Positions 43,534-54,334 of a DNA stretch of 57,405 bases are shown one piece after another. The DNA is taken from positions 1 through 57,405 of the forward strand of contig CALUQX010000018.1 of NCBI GenBank assembly GCA_944323045.1. The letters are read 5' to 3'. The DNA is from Candidatus Gastranaerophilales bacterium (GTDB lineage Bacteria; Cyanobacteriota; Vampirovibrionia; Gastranaerophilales; Gastranaerophilaceae). Each line of letters begins with the position of its first letter. Within the stretch, counting starts at the first letter, position 1. The notes beneath the pieces were generated by a model. It was not told the DNA's origin, searched no databases, and worked only from the letters and a program-made list of their open reading frames with translations. The position numbers and the translations under genes were made by a program.

Positions 43534-43865
43534 AATACTTCTGCGTCTCTTTTAGATCCCAATAATCTTATATTGTTTGCAACAACAAGAAAACTTTCGC
43601 GGTCATTGCCTGTAACTTTATCCGTCCACTTGTTAAGCGCTATACGTCCATCAACAGCAATCTGAATGCCTTTTTTAACGTATTCACCGGCGAATTCTGC
43701 CTGTTTTTCCCAGACATCAATATTAAACCAATCTGCAACTTCTGATTTAGTTTTTGAATCCCATCGATTTACTGCAAGTGAAAAACTTGCCTTTACTTTG
43801 CCTGATTCAAAATATTTAATTTCAGCATCTCTGCCTACACGTCCTACTAATACAACTGAATTCAT
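43530..43865 (-). CDS. ssb: Single-stranded DNA-binding protein, short form
   Basis: A 111-residue OB-fold protein: MNSVVLVGRVGRDAEIKYFE, FSLAVNRW, DWFNIDVWEKQAEFAGEYVKKG in parts, and VDGRIALNKW. It ends at the OB fold (NNIRLLGSKRDAEVL) and lacks the flexible linker and acidic DDIPF-type tip that recruits partner proteins in standard SSB. Located in an operon with metabolic genes rather than with rpsF/rpsR. It may be an accessory SSB, with the main one elsewhere. Confidence 0.88.
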   Translation of the reverse strand: MNSVVLVGRVGRDAEIKYFESGKVKASFSLAVNRWDSKTKSEVADWFNIDVWEKQAEFAGEYVKKGIQIAVDGRIALNKWTDKVTGNDRESFLVVANNIRLLGSKRDAEVL

Positions 43866-43883
43866 GTACTACCTCTTTCTGTA

Positions 43884-43904
43884 AACCTGAAATATATTCA
43901 GGTT
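43884..43904. terminator. Small hairpin between glycosyltransferase and ssb genes
   Basis: AACCTGAA / TTCAGGTT with an ATATA loop, 19 bases before the ssb ATG. No T-run. It could be a weak terminator or a leader hairpin of ssb. Confidence 0.4.
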
Positions 43905-43971
43905 ATTAATATGTTACTATAAAGTTATTCATATGCCGATAATGCTTTAAGAATTGTAAACTGTTTTTGCA

Positions 43972-44850
43972 TTAAAACAAATAAGAAAACAGCACTGTAG
44001 TAATGAGTTTAAATGTCGTTCTGCAGCCGAAGTTTTTTCTTGTCTGCCACAGAAATTTTATTGTCTCGGGTCTGATTTTAAGATTATTCTTAATATTAAC
44101 TATTGTTGTCCTGTCAGAAATAATTTTCTTGTTCCCTGTAACAAACGCGCAATTACCCGCATTGTTTTTATGCCTTCTGTAACCGACAAGCGGGGTTTGG
44201 ATTATGACAGAGCCGCCGATTAAATTTGCATAATTCATAACAAATTTATCAGGACAAATCCGCCATTTGCCGGTGTTTTTATATTCAATAAGATTTTCAA
44301 TAGCTGCTTTTCTATACATTGCAGAACTGTTCGCAGACCAGTACCAGCCGCCGAAACGTTTCCTTTTTAAGACTTCAAATTCCGGTTTTTCAGTATTAAA
44401 TAACTCATCTAAATTTCCGCATTTTGGTGAAGATATAGAGTTTAGTGTATGAACTTCATCATTCTCACCTATTTCCGCAATTCTACAGGAGGTGAATGCA
44501 ACCGATGTCATTAAATGTGTCTGGATGTGTATTTTTGCATAATCTTCAAATAGTAAATCATCGCTATCAACAAAGCTTACAAACTGTCCTTCTGCTTTGT
44601 TTAAACCTTTAACCATTGCGGCAAGCTGTCCCTCATTTTCAGAGTTAACAAGTAAAGTTATTCTCAAATCCTGATTTTCAGCAATAAATCTTTCTGCAAC
44701 TTCAACTGAGTTATCGCTTGAAGAGTCATCAACTATAATTATTTCAAAATTTTTGTAACTCTGATTTTTAATACTTTCAAGAGTTTTATACAAAAACTTT
44801 TCATAATTATAAGAGGTGACAACAAAACTCACCAGCGGAAGATTAAGCAT
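43972..44850 (-). CDS. Family 2 glycosyltransferase
   Basis: A 292-residue GT-A enzyme. The start at 44850 is used because the earlier ATG lies inside the upstream gene and the family begins near LVSFVVTSYNYEKFL. Sugar-nucleotide motifs are VDDSSSDNS (about residues 33-41) and the DXD-like VDSDDLL. A basic C-terminal part follows. It overlaps the upstream DUF475 gene by eight bases. It probably decorates a surface polysaccharide or protein; the acceptor is unknown. Confidence 0.9.
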   Translation of the reverse strand: MLNLPLVSFVVTSYNYEKFLYKTLESIKNQSYKNFEIIIVDDSSSDNSVEVAERFIAENQDLRITLLVNSENEGQLAAMVKGLNKAEGQFVSFVDSDDLLFEDYAKIHIQTHLMTSVAFTSCRIAEIGENDEVHTLNSISSPKCGNLDELFNTEKPEFEVLKRKRFGGWYWSANSSAMYRKAAIENLIEYKNTGKWRICPDKFVMNYANLIGGSVIIQTPLVGYRRHKNNAGNCAFVTGNKKIISDRTTIVNIKNNLKIRPETIKFLWQTRKNFGCRTTFKLITTVLFSYLF

Positions 44851-45910
44851 TGTCACCGCCTTCGTCCGCAATTCTGTTCTCTAATCTTTTGTTGTGGATT
44901 ATTGATGAAATAAAAGCAAAAACAATAAACGCAAGTCCGATTAATCCGGTCAAAACTTCCGGCACCTCTCTAACCGTTGACACAAGCATAAGCATTGAAA
45001 GCGCCCCAATTGCCCAGTGTGCTCCGTGTTCCAGATATCTGAATTGAGCCAGAGTCTTTTTTTCAACCAGCATTATTGTCAAAGACCTTACAAACATAGC
45101 TCCGATAGCCAGACCTATTGTAATTATTATGATATCTTTGCTAAGCGCAAATGCCCCTAAAACACCGTCGAGTGAAAAAGATGCATCAATAAGTTCCAGA
45201 TATATAAAACTCATTAATCCTGCGCATTTTGCTCCTTGAGCGCACTGTGCAAGTCTCTGTTGTTCGTGTCGTTCCAGATAGTGAGTAAATCCGTCTATTA
45301 ACATATAGGTTAAAATTCCGCAAATTCCTGCGATTGTAACATGCAATTTTTGTTCCTGCACTACAAAATTTTGCGTAATCAAAACTGCAAACAGAGAAAT
45401 TATTATCTCAATGCCTCTAATATGATCCAGATGTGCAAGCGGTTCTTCAATACATCTAATCCAGTGTACATCTTTTTCGTGGTTAAAGAAGTAGTGCAGA
45501 AACAGCATCAATAGAAAAAGTCCGCCGAAAGTTACAATAGGAGCATGTGTTTGATGCAGATAATAAGCGTATTTATCCACATTATTTAATGCTATATTTG
45601 TAACCTCAAGCATACTTAATTTAGCGAATATTGACACAACGAGAATCGGGAACAAAAATCTCATCCCGAATACTGCGATAGCAATACCCCATGTCAAGAA
45701 TCTATGCCGCCACTTGTGAGACATTTTTTCAAGTTTCATTGCATTGACAACAGCGTTGTCAAAGGACAGACTGACTTCCAGCACAGAGAGGACAATTGCA
45801 ATAAACACACACGCCAATCCGGTTCCAGCATGCGCGTGTTCTCCCCAAAAATAAGCTGCCGTAAGCCCAAAAATTGTGATTATATATGACCCTAAAAAGT
45901 ATTCAAGCAT
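44843..45910 (-). CDS. DUF475 / TerC-related membrane protein
   Basis: A 355-residue multi-helix membrane protein. The start is set at 45910 by GGAGG five bases upstream. LEVSLSFDNAVVNAMKL and DASFSLDGVLGAFALSKDI are the paired acidic membrane motifs of the TerC/DUF475 superfamily, thought to bind or move metal ions. About nine hydrophobic segments are visible. It is translationally coupled to the glycosyltransferase gene, an uncommon pairing. Confidence 0.88.
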   Translation of the reverse strand: MLEYFLGSYIITIFGLTAAYFWGEHAHAGTGLACVFIAIVLSVLEVSLSFDNAVVNAMKLEKMSHKWRHRFLTWGIAIAVFGMRFLFPILVVSIFAKLSMLEVTNIALNNVDKYAYYLHQTHAPIVTFGGLFLLMLFLHYFFNHEKDVHWIRCIEEPLAHLDHIRGIEIIISLFAVLITQNFVVQEQKLHVTIAGICGILTYMLIDGFTHYLERHEQQRLAQCAQGAKCAGLMSFIYLELIDASFSLDGVLGAFALSKDIIIITIGLAIGAMFVRSLTIMLVEKKTLAQFRYLEHGAHWAIGALSMLMLVSTVREVPEVLTGLIGLAFIVFAFISSIIHNKRLENRIADEGGDNA

Positions 45911-46175
45911 AACTACCTCCAGCAATAATTATAGCATAAAAACTTTCTTACTGTATTCACATAAGACGCCACTGTTTCTGTGACCAGTGAACAGGCGGAC
46001 AAGTCCGCTTTTTTTGTAGGGTGCCGTCGTTTCGACGCACCGGTACTCTGTGACTGGTGAACGGTGAACAGTGAACGGTTGTTACTTGAAGTGATTAAGT
46101 GATTAGGTGATTGAGTGACTAAGTGGGTTACTTTAATCAGGCAACGCGGAATACTGCATTACCTGTAATATTTCA
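45911..46175. repeat. Mosaic repeat block D
   Basis: Modules in order: GCGGACAAGTCCGC (45994-46008), GTAGGGTGCCGTCGTTTCGACG (46016-46037), GTGAACGGTGAACAGTGAACGG, GTGATTAA units (46091-46125) and a degraded hairpin AATCAGGCAACGC...GCATTACCTG. Same module order as 4827-4960. No gene is seen. Confidence 0.82.
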
Positions 46176-46960
46176 TGTCCTCCCCTGGAGGGAGGACCGG
46201 AATTTTTAATTCCGAGGAGGGGGGTGGACGAAGTCCACTCTTACACTCGGGATGGCTGCTAAAGAAGTGCGGGCAACGCCACCATGTCATCGCGCACTTG
46301 CGGATTGCGAGCAGAGCGGATTTGCGTACGGACGGAGCAAAGCGAGTCCGGGTAGCGAACAGATTGAGCCGACTAAGCCGCAAGGCTTTTAGGCGAAACT
46401 CTGTGAGCGTGGAGCAAATCCAAGACTGGGCGAAACGGCGACGCGAAGGCGGCGGCGTTGCAGACCCGTTTATTGCGAGCAACCAAGCAGTTGCGCGATC
46501 TCAAATTAAAAGGGAATAGGTGAATAAGTTTCAAACATAGGTCGGGCTTCAGCCCGACTTTATAAATGGGAAAGGGACACGGGAATGAAAAAATAAGTTC
46601 GATACAAAAAGTAAGATCGTCATTGCGAGCGAATTTGCGGACGGATGGTGCGAACGAAGTGAGCAAATCCGGATAGCGAGGAAATTGAGCGGAGTTGAAC
46701 CGCAGGTTCAAAAGCGAAACTTTCCGAGCGCGGAGCAAATCCAAGACTGCGAATGCGAAGCAATCCAGCCAATTGTTTCATAACAGCCACAGCCAATCTA
46801 AATACGCTTATAACCAACCCCCACCCACAACACTAAACTCACATCCGTTCGTTAAGTGTTGTGACCTCCCCCTCGGAGAGGTAAATCAGGCAACATGGGA
46901 TATCACATTGACTCATAAAAGGCACTAAGTTACTAAGGCACTAAGGGGCTAAGTATTTAC
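46176..46960. repeat. GC-rich mosaic repeat region
   Basis: Contains GTGGACGAAGTCCAC (46224-46238), a long GC-rich module around 46310-46480 that is inverted relative to 48780-48905 and 57240-57405, the perfect palindrome GTCGGGCTTCAGCCCGAC (46543-46560), and an ATTGCGAGCGAA...CGAAGCAATCC element (about 46621-46766) similar to intergenic repeats common in gut genomes. Several frames are open here only because of base composition. I see no supported gene. Confidence 0.75.
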
Positions 46961-47035
46961 TAAAAATAAGGCAACGCTTGAATCTTGCATTGCCTCATTT
47001 TGAAATCCGCTTAATCACCTAATCACTTAGTCACT
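46958..47035. repeat. Hairpin plus AATCAC minisatellite before prepilin 3' end
   Basis: AATAAGGCAACG...GCATTGCCTCATT, a member of the AATCAGGCAA hairpin family, then TTAATCACCTAATCACTTAGTCACT repeat units leading directly into the stop-codon hairpin of the next prepilin gene. Confidence 0.75.
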
Positions 47036-47062
47036 CCAGTAAGAGGCTCCGCCTCTTACTGG
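47036..47062 (-). other. Stop-codon hairpin after variable region 3
   Basis: Perfect 12-base arms CCAGTAAGAGGC / GCCTCTTACTGG with a TCC loop, spanning the TAA at 47056-47058. Nearly the same sequence as at 315-343, with a different loop, and the same geometry as at 24698-24726. Confidence 0.85.
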
Positions 47063-48195
47063 TCAAGACAAACCGCGAGTAAGTAGCTGCTGCCGCGGCC
47101 GTAGTTGTCCCAGAGCGTGTAGGTAGAGTATAAGTTGCGGCCGTACGCGCCTTTGCTGCTGTACTCCTGCCCAGACCAAACATAGAACCATCCAGAAGAT
47201 GAACCTGGTGAGGCTGAGAGGAATTGAGAGGCTTTTGTTGTGTTCATTGCCTTCTCTGTTGGATTTGTTTCTGATGAATTTATTGATGAACCATCATATA
47301 TATATTCAGCTAGCTTGGTTAGCTGGTCTTGGCTTGGCATTTTACTAACTCCGCCGCACTTTGCTACTGCGCCTGCCCAGTAGTCTGAATCATAGTAACA
47401 TTCGTTTATTTCTAAGTCGTCCTTCTGTTCTTCACATTGTTCTTTGGTTAAAGGACTATACCCTGTTCCCGGGGCGAGTATCTGGCTTATGCACATGCCG
47501 CCAACTAAATCTGGATTTATCGCACAGCCTGTTGTACCGGCTAATTCTGTTACATTAATATATTTTATATCTTTGTCCTTCATATTCGGGTTCTTATTGC
47601 CTGACACATCGTAAAGTATCGCCATGCTATTTGAGGTGGCGCTAAACTGATTGTTAAACGGGTCTTGGGTTGTGTTTGGATTATAGGCAATAATCGCGTT
47701 TACACCGTTTGCAAATTGTACTGCAACTGTGTCTGTATCCCAGTCTTCCTGACCTAAGCTTGCGGCATTCCTGATTGTGGACATATCAATCGGGTCTTCG
47801 CCCTCGTTCCAAATAACTTCTTTATTAAAACATTTTGTAATATTGTTATTATCACATACGCGGGTTATTTTTATGTACTTCTTCAATTCGTTCACAAAAT
47901 CCATGGTGTTTGAGTAGCCCGCTAACTTTTCCTCTGTGTTCATTTGGCGAGTTGCGACTTCAAGACGTTTTGTGAACACATCCTGTGCAGTTGCCCATGC
48001 ATGCTCATTGTAGTTCTTAACAAGGCTTGGTATTGTTATCGCCGCTACCACGCCGATGATTGCGAGGGTGATTAGCACTTCTGCCAAAGTGAAAGCGGCT
48101 TTTGGGGAAGTGATTAAGTGAGTGTAGTGAGTACGGTGAGTACCGTTGTTACTGGAATTGGTCTGAGTGGTTGCTTCTTTGTTTTTGGTTTTCAT
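47056..48195 (-). CDS. Prepilin-like protein with DGR-type variable C-terminus (copy 3)
   Basis: A 379-residue protein, the intact full-length homologue of the frameshifted copy. The leader of 34 residues contains THRTHYTHLIT, encoded by minisatellite, then PKAA|FTLAEVLITLAIIGVVAA. The body has EDPIDMSTIRNA and NGVNAIIAYNPNTTQDP blocks. The lectin-like domain starts at CGGVSKMPSQDQLTKLA. The final 41 codons are the variable region, ending LAVCLDQ. AAAGGAG supports the start. Unlike the other prepilin genes it has no adjacent HTH gene: 1.1 kb of repeats lies upstream. Confidence 0.86.
   Translation of the reverse strand: MKTKNKEATTQTNSSNNGTHRTHYTHLITSPKAAFTLAEVLITLAIIGVVAAITIPSLVKNYNEHAWATAQDVFTKRLEVATRQMNTEEKLAGYSNTMDFVNELKKYIKITRVCDNNNITKCFNKEVIWNEGEDPIDMSTIRNAASLGQEDWDTDTVAVQFANGVNAIIAYNPNTTQDPFNNQFSATSNSMAILYDVSGNKNPNMKDKDIKYINVTELAGTTGCAINPDLVGGMCISQILAPGTGYSPLTKEQCEEQKDDLEINECYYDSDYWAGAVAKCGGVSKMPSQDQLTKLAEYIYDGSSINSSETNPTEKAMNTTKASQFLSASPGSSSGWFYVWSGQEYSSKGAYGRNLYSTYTLWDNYGRGSSYLLAVCLDQ
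47059..47181 (-). other. Candidate DGR variable region VR3
   Basis: Forty-one codons. Differences from VR1 and VR2 include AAA where the others have GGC, TTA against AGA and GAG, and CTC against GGC. All of these can be reached from an adenine-rich template codon such as AAA or AAC. Constant blocks flank each variable codon cluster as in VR1 and VR2. Confidence 0.7.
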
Positions 48196-48735
48196 AATTT
48201 TATTCTCCTTTTTCTGTTTTATAACTATATTTTCACATTTTTTCTTATTTGTAATTCACCTTTTGGTGGGTTATATGTTTTTCACAAGTTCTTCAACTTG
48301 TGTTGTGATTGGCGGATTGGTAAATCCGGTCTACTAAGACCTGACCGATGAGGAGATTCTGAAACAAGTTCAGAATGACATGAATGTGGCAGGGGCTGCA
48401 CCTCTTTAGCAGGTTTCCTGTGTATAAGGGCACACTTCGTGTGCCTGAAAGCCTTGCTGGGCTTAGAGTTTGGCGCCCCCCCCCCAAAAAAATACAGTCA
48501 TAGCAAGGGTTTCAGCCCTGTCACATGGCGTTAAGGCAAGTAGGGTGAGGATATTGTTGGAGTGGAAACCACAACATACATTTTTTAAAGTGATTAAGTG
48601 ATTAGGTGATTGAGTGATTAAGAAATTTTTTTGCTCTATGTTTTCTTTCAATCTTAATGTCATCCTAACTCCTCGGTTTTTGCCATTCTTATATTTATTA
48701 TTACATATGTTGTTAAATTTTGCAAGTCCTCTTTT
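48196..48735. repeat. Prepilin upstream region and mosaic repeats
   Basis: Bases 48201-48340 copy the region 25890-26030 (CACCTTTTGGTG and ACAAGTTCTTCAACTTGT palindromes). Then follow a GGGCACACTTCGTGTGCC palindrome (48429-48445), a C10-A7 tract (48476-48492) and GTGATTAA/GTGATTAG units (48589-48620). No gene is supported. Confidence 0.78.
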
Positions 48736-48903
48736 AAAGACGTTAGGACGATAAGACGTGTCTTGGATTTGCCTGTCGCATCGTTCGCGAATAACGAGTT
48801 CGCTTACGCTTTAACTCTTCGCTCACTCGCTCTCCACGCTCACAGAGTTTCGCCTAAAAGCCTTGCGGCTTAGTCGGCTCAATCTGTTCGCTATCCGGAC
48901 TCG
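48736..48903. repeat. 168-bp direct repeat, copy 1
   Basis: Matches 57161-57328 at a fixed offset of 8425 with only a few substitutions. It begins with an ACGTTAGGACG minisatellite and continues into a TTCGCGAATAACGAG, CGCTCACTCGCTC and AAGCC-TTGCGGCTT module. Part of it is found inverted at about 46344-46414. Confidence 0.88.
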
Positions 48904-49223
48904 CTTATTTGCGTTGACTGCACTTCTTTAGCGGTCACCCAGAGTATAAAAGTGGACTTCGTCCACCCGTCCGCAAATCCGCTAAGACGTTAAGTCCGTT
49001 AATAAGAATCAGGCAATATGGAATGCTGCATTGCCTGAAAATGAAACCTCTTAATCACCTAATCACCCAGTCACCTAATCACCCAGAACTACTGATTTAT
49101 TGTAAATACATTACTCACCTTACTCACTTCACTCACCTCACTCACTTTTGTAACAACCGGTCACCTGTCACAGAACAAGTGTCCACCATTTATGAATATG
49201 GGGCTGACGCACGACATTGCTTA
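48904..49223. repeat. Mosaic repeat block with central hairpin
   Basis: Contains GTGGACTTCGTCCAC (48951-48965), ACGTTAAGTCCGTTAAT, the hairpin TCAGGCAAT...ATTGCCTGA (49009-49038), AATCACCTAATCACCC units and TACTCACCTTACTCAC units, then TTGTAACAACCGGTCACC. The layout mirrors 5140-5290. Open frames here encode only repeat peptides. Confidence 0.78.
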
Positions 49224-49252
49224 TTGTTTTGTAATCCTTTTTGTTATATAAT
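49224..49252 (+). promoter_or_regulatory. Promoter of the arginase-family gene operon
   Basis: TTGTTT (49224-49229) and TATAAT (49247-49252) separated by exactly 17 bases. Transcription should start near 49259, and GGAGGG precedes the ATG at 49281. Confidence 0.75.
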
Positions 49253-49280
49253 TTTTAGTAAGCTTTGGAGGGAAAAATAA

Positions 49281-52120
<2,840 letters not shown>

Positions 52121-52136
52121 TTAGAAAGAAGGATTT

Positions 52137-52595
52137 ATGAGAAGAAATACCAGAATAATACAGATTAACGGTTTGAGGGGAATACTGTTTGCAGCATTTA
52201 CAGTAATTTGTCTTGCTGTAGGATTCGTTGTTTTTCCGGGATATTTAGCACAAGGCATATGGAATTATTTTGCAGGATTTTCATATATGCCTGAAATAGG
52301 TTTATTTCAGGGAGTTTTGCTCTGGGCTATGGTTGTAATCTGTTATTTTATAGCAGCAAACAAACAAAAACATTCCTTTATCGCGTTGAAATCCCCGCGA
52401 GAATTGAATGAAGAAGAACTTCAACAGGTTATGAATGCTATAAAAATGCGGACAAAATTACACTCCAAAGCTCCGATGATTATAAAAGCAAATGAGCTGG
52501 AAAAATTTGAATTAAGACCAATAAGCAAACTGGATTCTGATGAAAAAAAACAGGAAAATAGTTCGCAAGAAGAAAAAGAAAAGGAGAATGTATGA
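52137..52595 (+). CDS. Two-helix membrane protein of unknown function
   Basis: A 152-residue protein with two transmembrane helices (about residues 13-36, ILFAAFTVICLAVGFVVFPG, and 60-77, VLLWAMVVICYFIA) and a cytoplasmic, strongly charged tail ending in a Lys/Glu-rich stretch. It sits between ligA and the SIMPL gene and overlaps the latter by four bases. I do not recognise the family. Confidence 0.65.
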   Translation: MRRNTRIIQINGLRGILFAAFTVICLAVGFVVFPGYLAQGIWNYFAGFSYMPEIGLFQGVLLWAMVVICYFIAANKQKHSFIALKSPRELNEEELQQVMNAIKMRTKLHSKAPMIIKANELEKFELRPISKLDSDEKKQENSSQEEKEKENV

Positions 52596-53332
52596 AAAAA
52601 GTACTAGTATCAGCATTACTTGCAGGGTTATTAATCGGCGGGCTTGCCACGCAGGCGGGTGTTGTCAATAACAACAATGATGAACGCGGATATATTTCTG
52701 TAAGCGCAAGCGCCAACAAAGAAATAGCATCTGATGTAGCAGAAATTTCAATCGAAATTCAAACATTTGACTCAAAGTCTATGCAAAATGCAACTACTGA
52801 AAACAGAGAAATCTCTGACAAAGTATATTCAGCAATAAAAGCAATGATAAATCCAGCCAACGGTGATTTTGTTAAAACAGCAGATTTTAACGCATCTCCA
52901 ATATACAATTACTCAGGAAGCAAAAGAGTTTTTGACAAATATCAAGTTTCAAACAGCATAATAGTACGCACAAAAAATATTAATGATGTAGGGGCAATTA
53001 TTGATAAAGCTCTTGCACTCGGCGCTACAAACATCAGCAATTTGAACTTTACAGTCTCCAATTATGATGCACAATGTGATGAATTGCTTACTCAAGCAAC
53101 CCAAAAAGCAAAAGCTCAGGCTGATGCTGTTGCAAAATCAGTATTTTCATCTGTTACCGGTATAAAATCAATTTCAGCAAGCTGCAGTACAACAAATAGT
53201 TCTGCAAGAATTCACTACAATCTATTAAATGCAAAAGCCGAAGGTGCTATGGCTGCGGATTCTGCAACTCCAATAGAAAGCGGAACAGTGAAAATTTACG
53301 CAAATGTAAATACTAATTTCTATGTAAAATAA
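52592..53332 (+). CDS. SIMPL-domain (DUF541) exported protein
   Basis: A 246-residue protein with a signal peptide (about residues 1-22, LVSALLAGLLIGGLATQAG). SIMPL family features are GYISVSASANKEIASDVAEISIEI in parts, YQVSNSIIVRTKNI, GAIIDKALALGATNISNLNFTVSN in parts, and AKAQADAVAKS. The family (BP26, YggE) forms periplasmic oligomers linked to stress resistance. Last gene of its operon. Confidence 0.9.
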   Translation: MKKVLVSALLAGLLIGGLATQAGVVNNNNDERGYISVSASANKEIASDVAEISIEIQTFDSKSMQNATTENREISDKVYSAIKAMINPANGDFVKTADFNASPIYNYSGSKRVFDKYQVSNSIIVRTKNINDVGAIIDKALALGATNISNLNFTVSNYDAQCDELLTQATQKAKAQADAVAKSVFSSVTGIKSISASCSTTNSSARIHYNLLNAKAEGAMAADSATPIESGTVKIYANVNTNFYVK

Positions 53333-53354
53333 AAAATTTTTTAGTTGAATTTAT

Positions 53355-53387
53355 AGGGGCGGGATTTTTTTCAAAAATCCCGCCCCT
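53355..53387. terminator. Bidirectional terminator SIMPL/dapB
   Basis: Perfect 15-base stem AGGGGCGGGATTTTT and its complement with a TTC loop, between convergent genes. Confidence 0.9.
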
Positions 53388-53410
53388 CTTATAATATCTG
53401 TTTTTACGAA

Positions 53411-54160
53411 TTACATAATTTTTTCTAATCCGTAAATAAAATCATTGTTGTTATAGATATGCTTAACAGCCAGCAGAACCCCTTGCATATAGCATTTTCT
53501 GTCCATAGTGTCATGGCGTATTGTCATAATTTGTCCGTCAGAACCAAATATAACCTCTTGAGATGCGATATATCCGGGCATTCTGACAGAATGTATGTGA
53601 ATATCAGAGTAGGATTTTCCGCCACGTGCACCTTCTAATGTTTCAGTTTCAGGACAGTTGCCGCTTGTGAATGTCTGTTTTGCCTCTGACATTAACAGTG
53701 CTGTTTTTATTGCAGTACCGGACGGAGCATCTTTTTTCTGATTGTGATGCAATTCTATTATTTCAGCATTATCAAAGTATTTTGCCGCCTGTTTTGCAAA
53801 CATCATCATAAGAACCGCACCGGTTGAAAAGTTTGGCGCGATAAGGCAGCCTGTATTATTCTGTTTTGAAAGTTCTTGTAAGTGTTCTATTTCACTGTCT
53901 TTTAAGCCGGTAGTACCGATTACAATTTTTATACCGTTATTCAGACAGTATAAAGCGTTTTCATATATTGATTTTGGCTGGGTAAAGTCAACCAGAACAT
54001 CAATATCGCACACGCGGTGAGCTTCCTCAATAGAGTGGTACATATCCTCAGCAGCAATGTCGATTTTTGCCACAAGTTCAGTTTCAGGGCAATCATTCAC
54101 AGTCTGAACTACTTCTCTGCCCATTTTACCCAGTGCCCCGCATACAGCAACTTTAATCAT
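53411..54160 (-). CDS. dapB: 4-hydroxy-tetrahydrodipicolinate reductase
   Basis: Second committed step of lysine/diaminopimelate synthesis. The 249 residues include the dinucleotide motif GALGKMGREV (residues 8-17), VLVDFTQPKSI, GTTGLKDSEIE, APNFSTGAVLMM and the substrate motif ELHHNQKKDAPSGTA. Length and motifs are normal. Single gene. Confidence 0.96.
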   Translation of the reverse strand: MIKVAVCGALGKMGREVVQTVNDCPETELVAKIDIAAEDMYHSIEEAHRVCDIDVLVDFTQPKSIYENALYCLNNGIKIVIGTTGLKDSEIEHLQELSKQNNTGCLIAPNFSTGAVLMMMFAKQAAKYFDNAEIIELHHNQKKDAPSGTAIKTALLMSEAKQTFTSGNCPETETLEGARGGKSYSDIHIHSVRMPGYIASQEVIFGSDGQIMTIRHDTMDRKCYMQGVLLAVKHIYNNNDFIYGLEKIM

Positions 54161-54299
54161 AATATTTTCTCTCCTTTTTTTGTTTTTATTTTAGCATGAA
54201 AATGCAGATTAACTCGTAATATGTAATTATATTACTCACTCCAAAAGCCGCATTCTATTCCCCTCTTCGCGCCCACTATGCTCGCCTTTCTTCATATTA

Positions 54300-54328
54300 T
54301 TGTCATATTTCACAAAATATGCTACAAT
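54300..54328 (+). promoter_or_regulatory. Promoter of the TrmB-type regulator, leaderless
   Basis: TTGTCA (54300-54305), 17 bases, TACAAT (54323-54328) with a TGC extension. The -10 ends six bases before the ATG at 54335, so the start of transcription should fall on that ATG. The upstream in-frame ATG at 54278 lies before the promoter and is therefore not used. Confidence 0.75.
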
Positions 54329-54334
54329 CCCGCT

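Noticed and set aside
46159-46817. Several open frames of 65-123 codons on both strands
   Set aside because: They lie in GC-rich repeats, overlap each other on both strands, have no ribosome-binding sites and encode Arg/Ser/Leu-rich peptides typical of non-coding GC-rich DNA.
48463-48663. Open frame of 66 codons on the minus strand
   Set aside because: It is made of repeat units and crosses the C10-A7 tract; no start signal and no homology in the window other than the repeats.
49023-49280. Open frame of 85 codons before the arginase-family gene
   Set aside because: It translates the minisatellite (HLITQSPNH, THFTHLTH) and overlaps the operon promoter; it has no ribosome-binding site.
54278-54334. 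Upstream ATG for the TrmB-type regulator
   Set aside because: A well-formed -35/-10 pair lies between it and the ATG at 54335, and the added residues are hydrophobic and unlike the family N-terminus.
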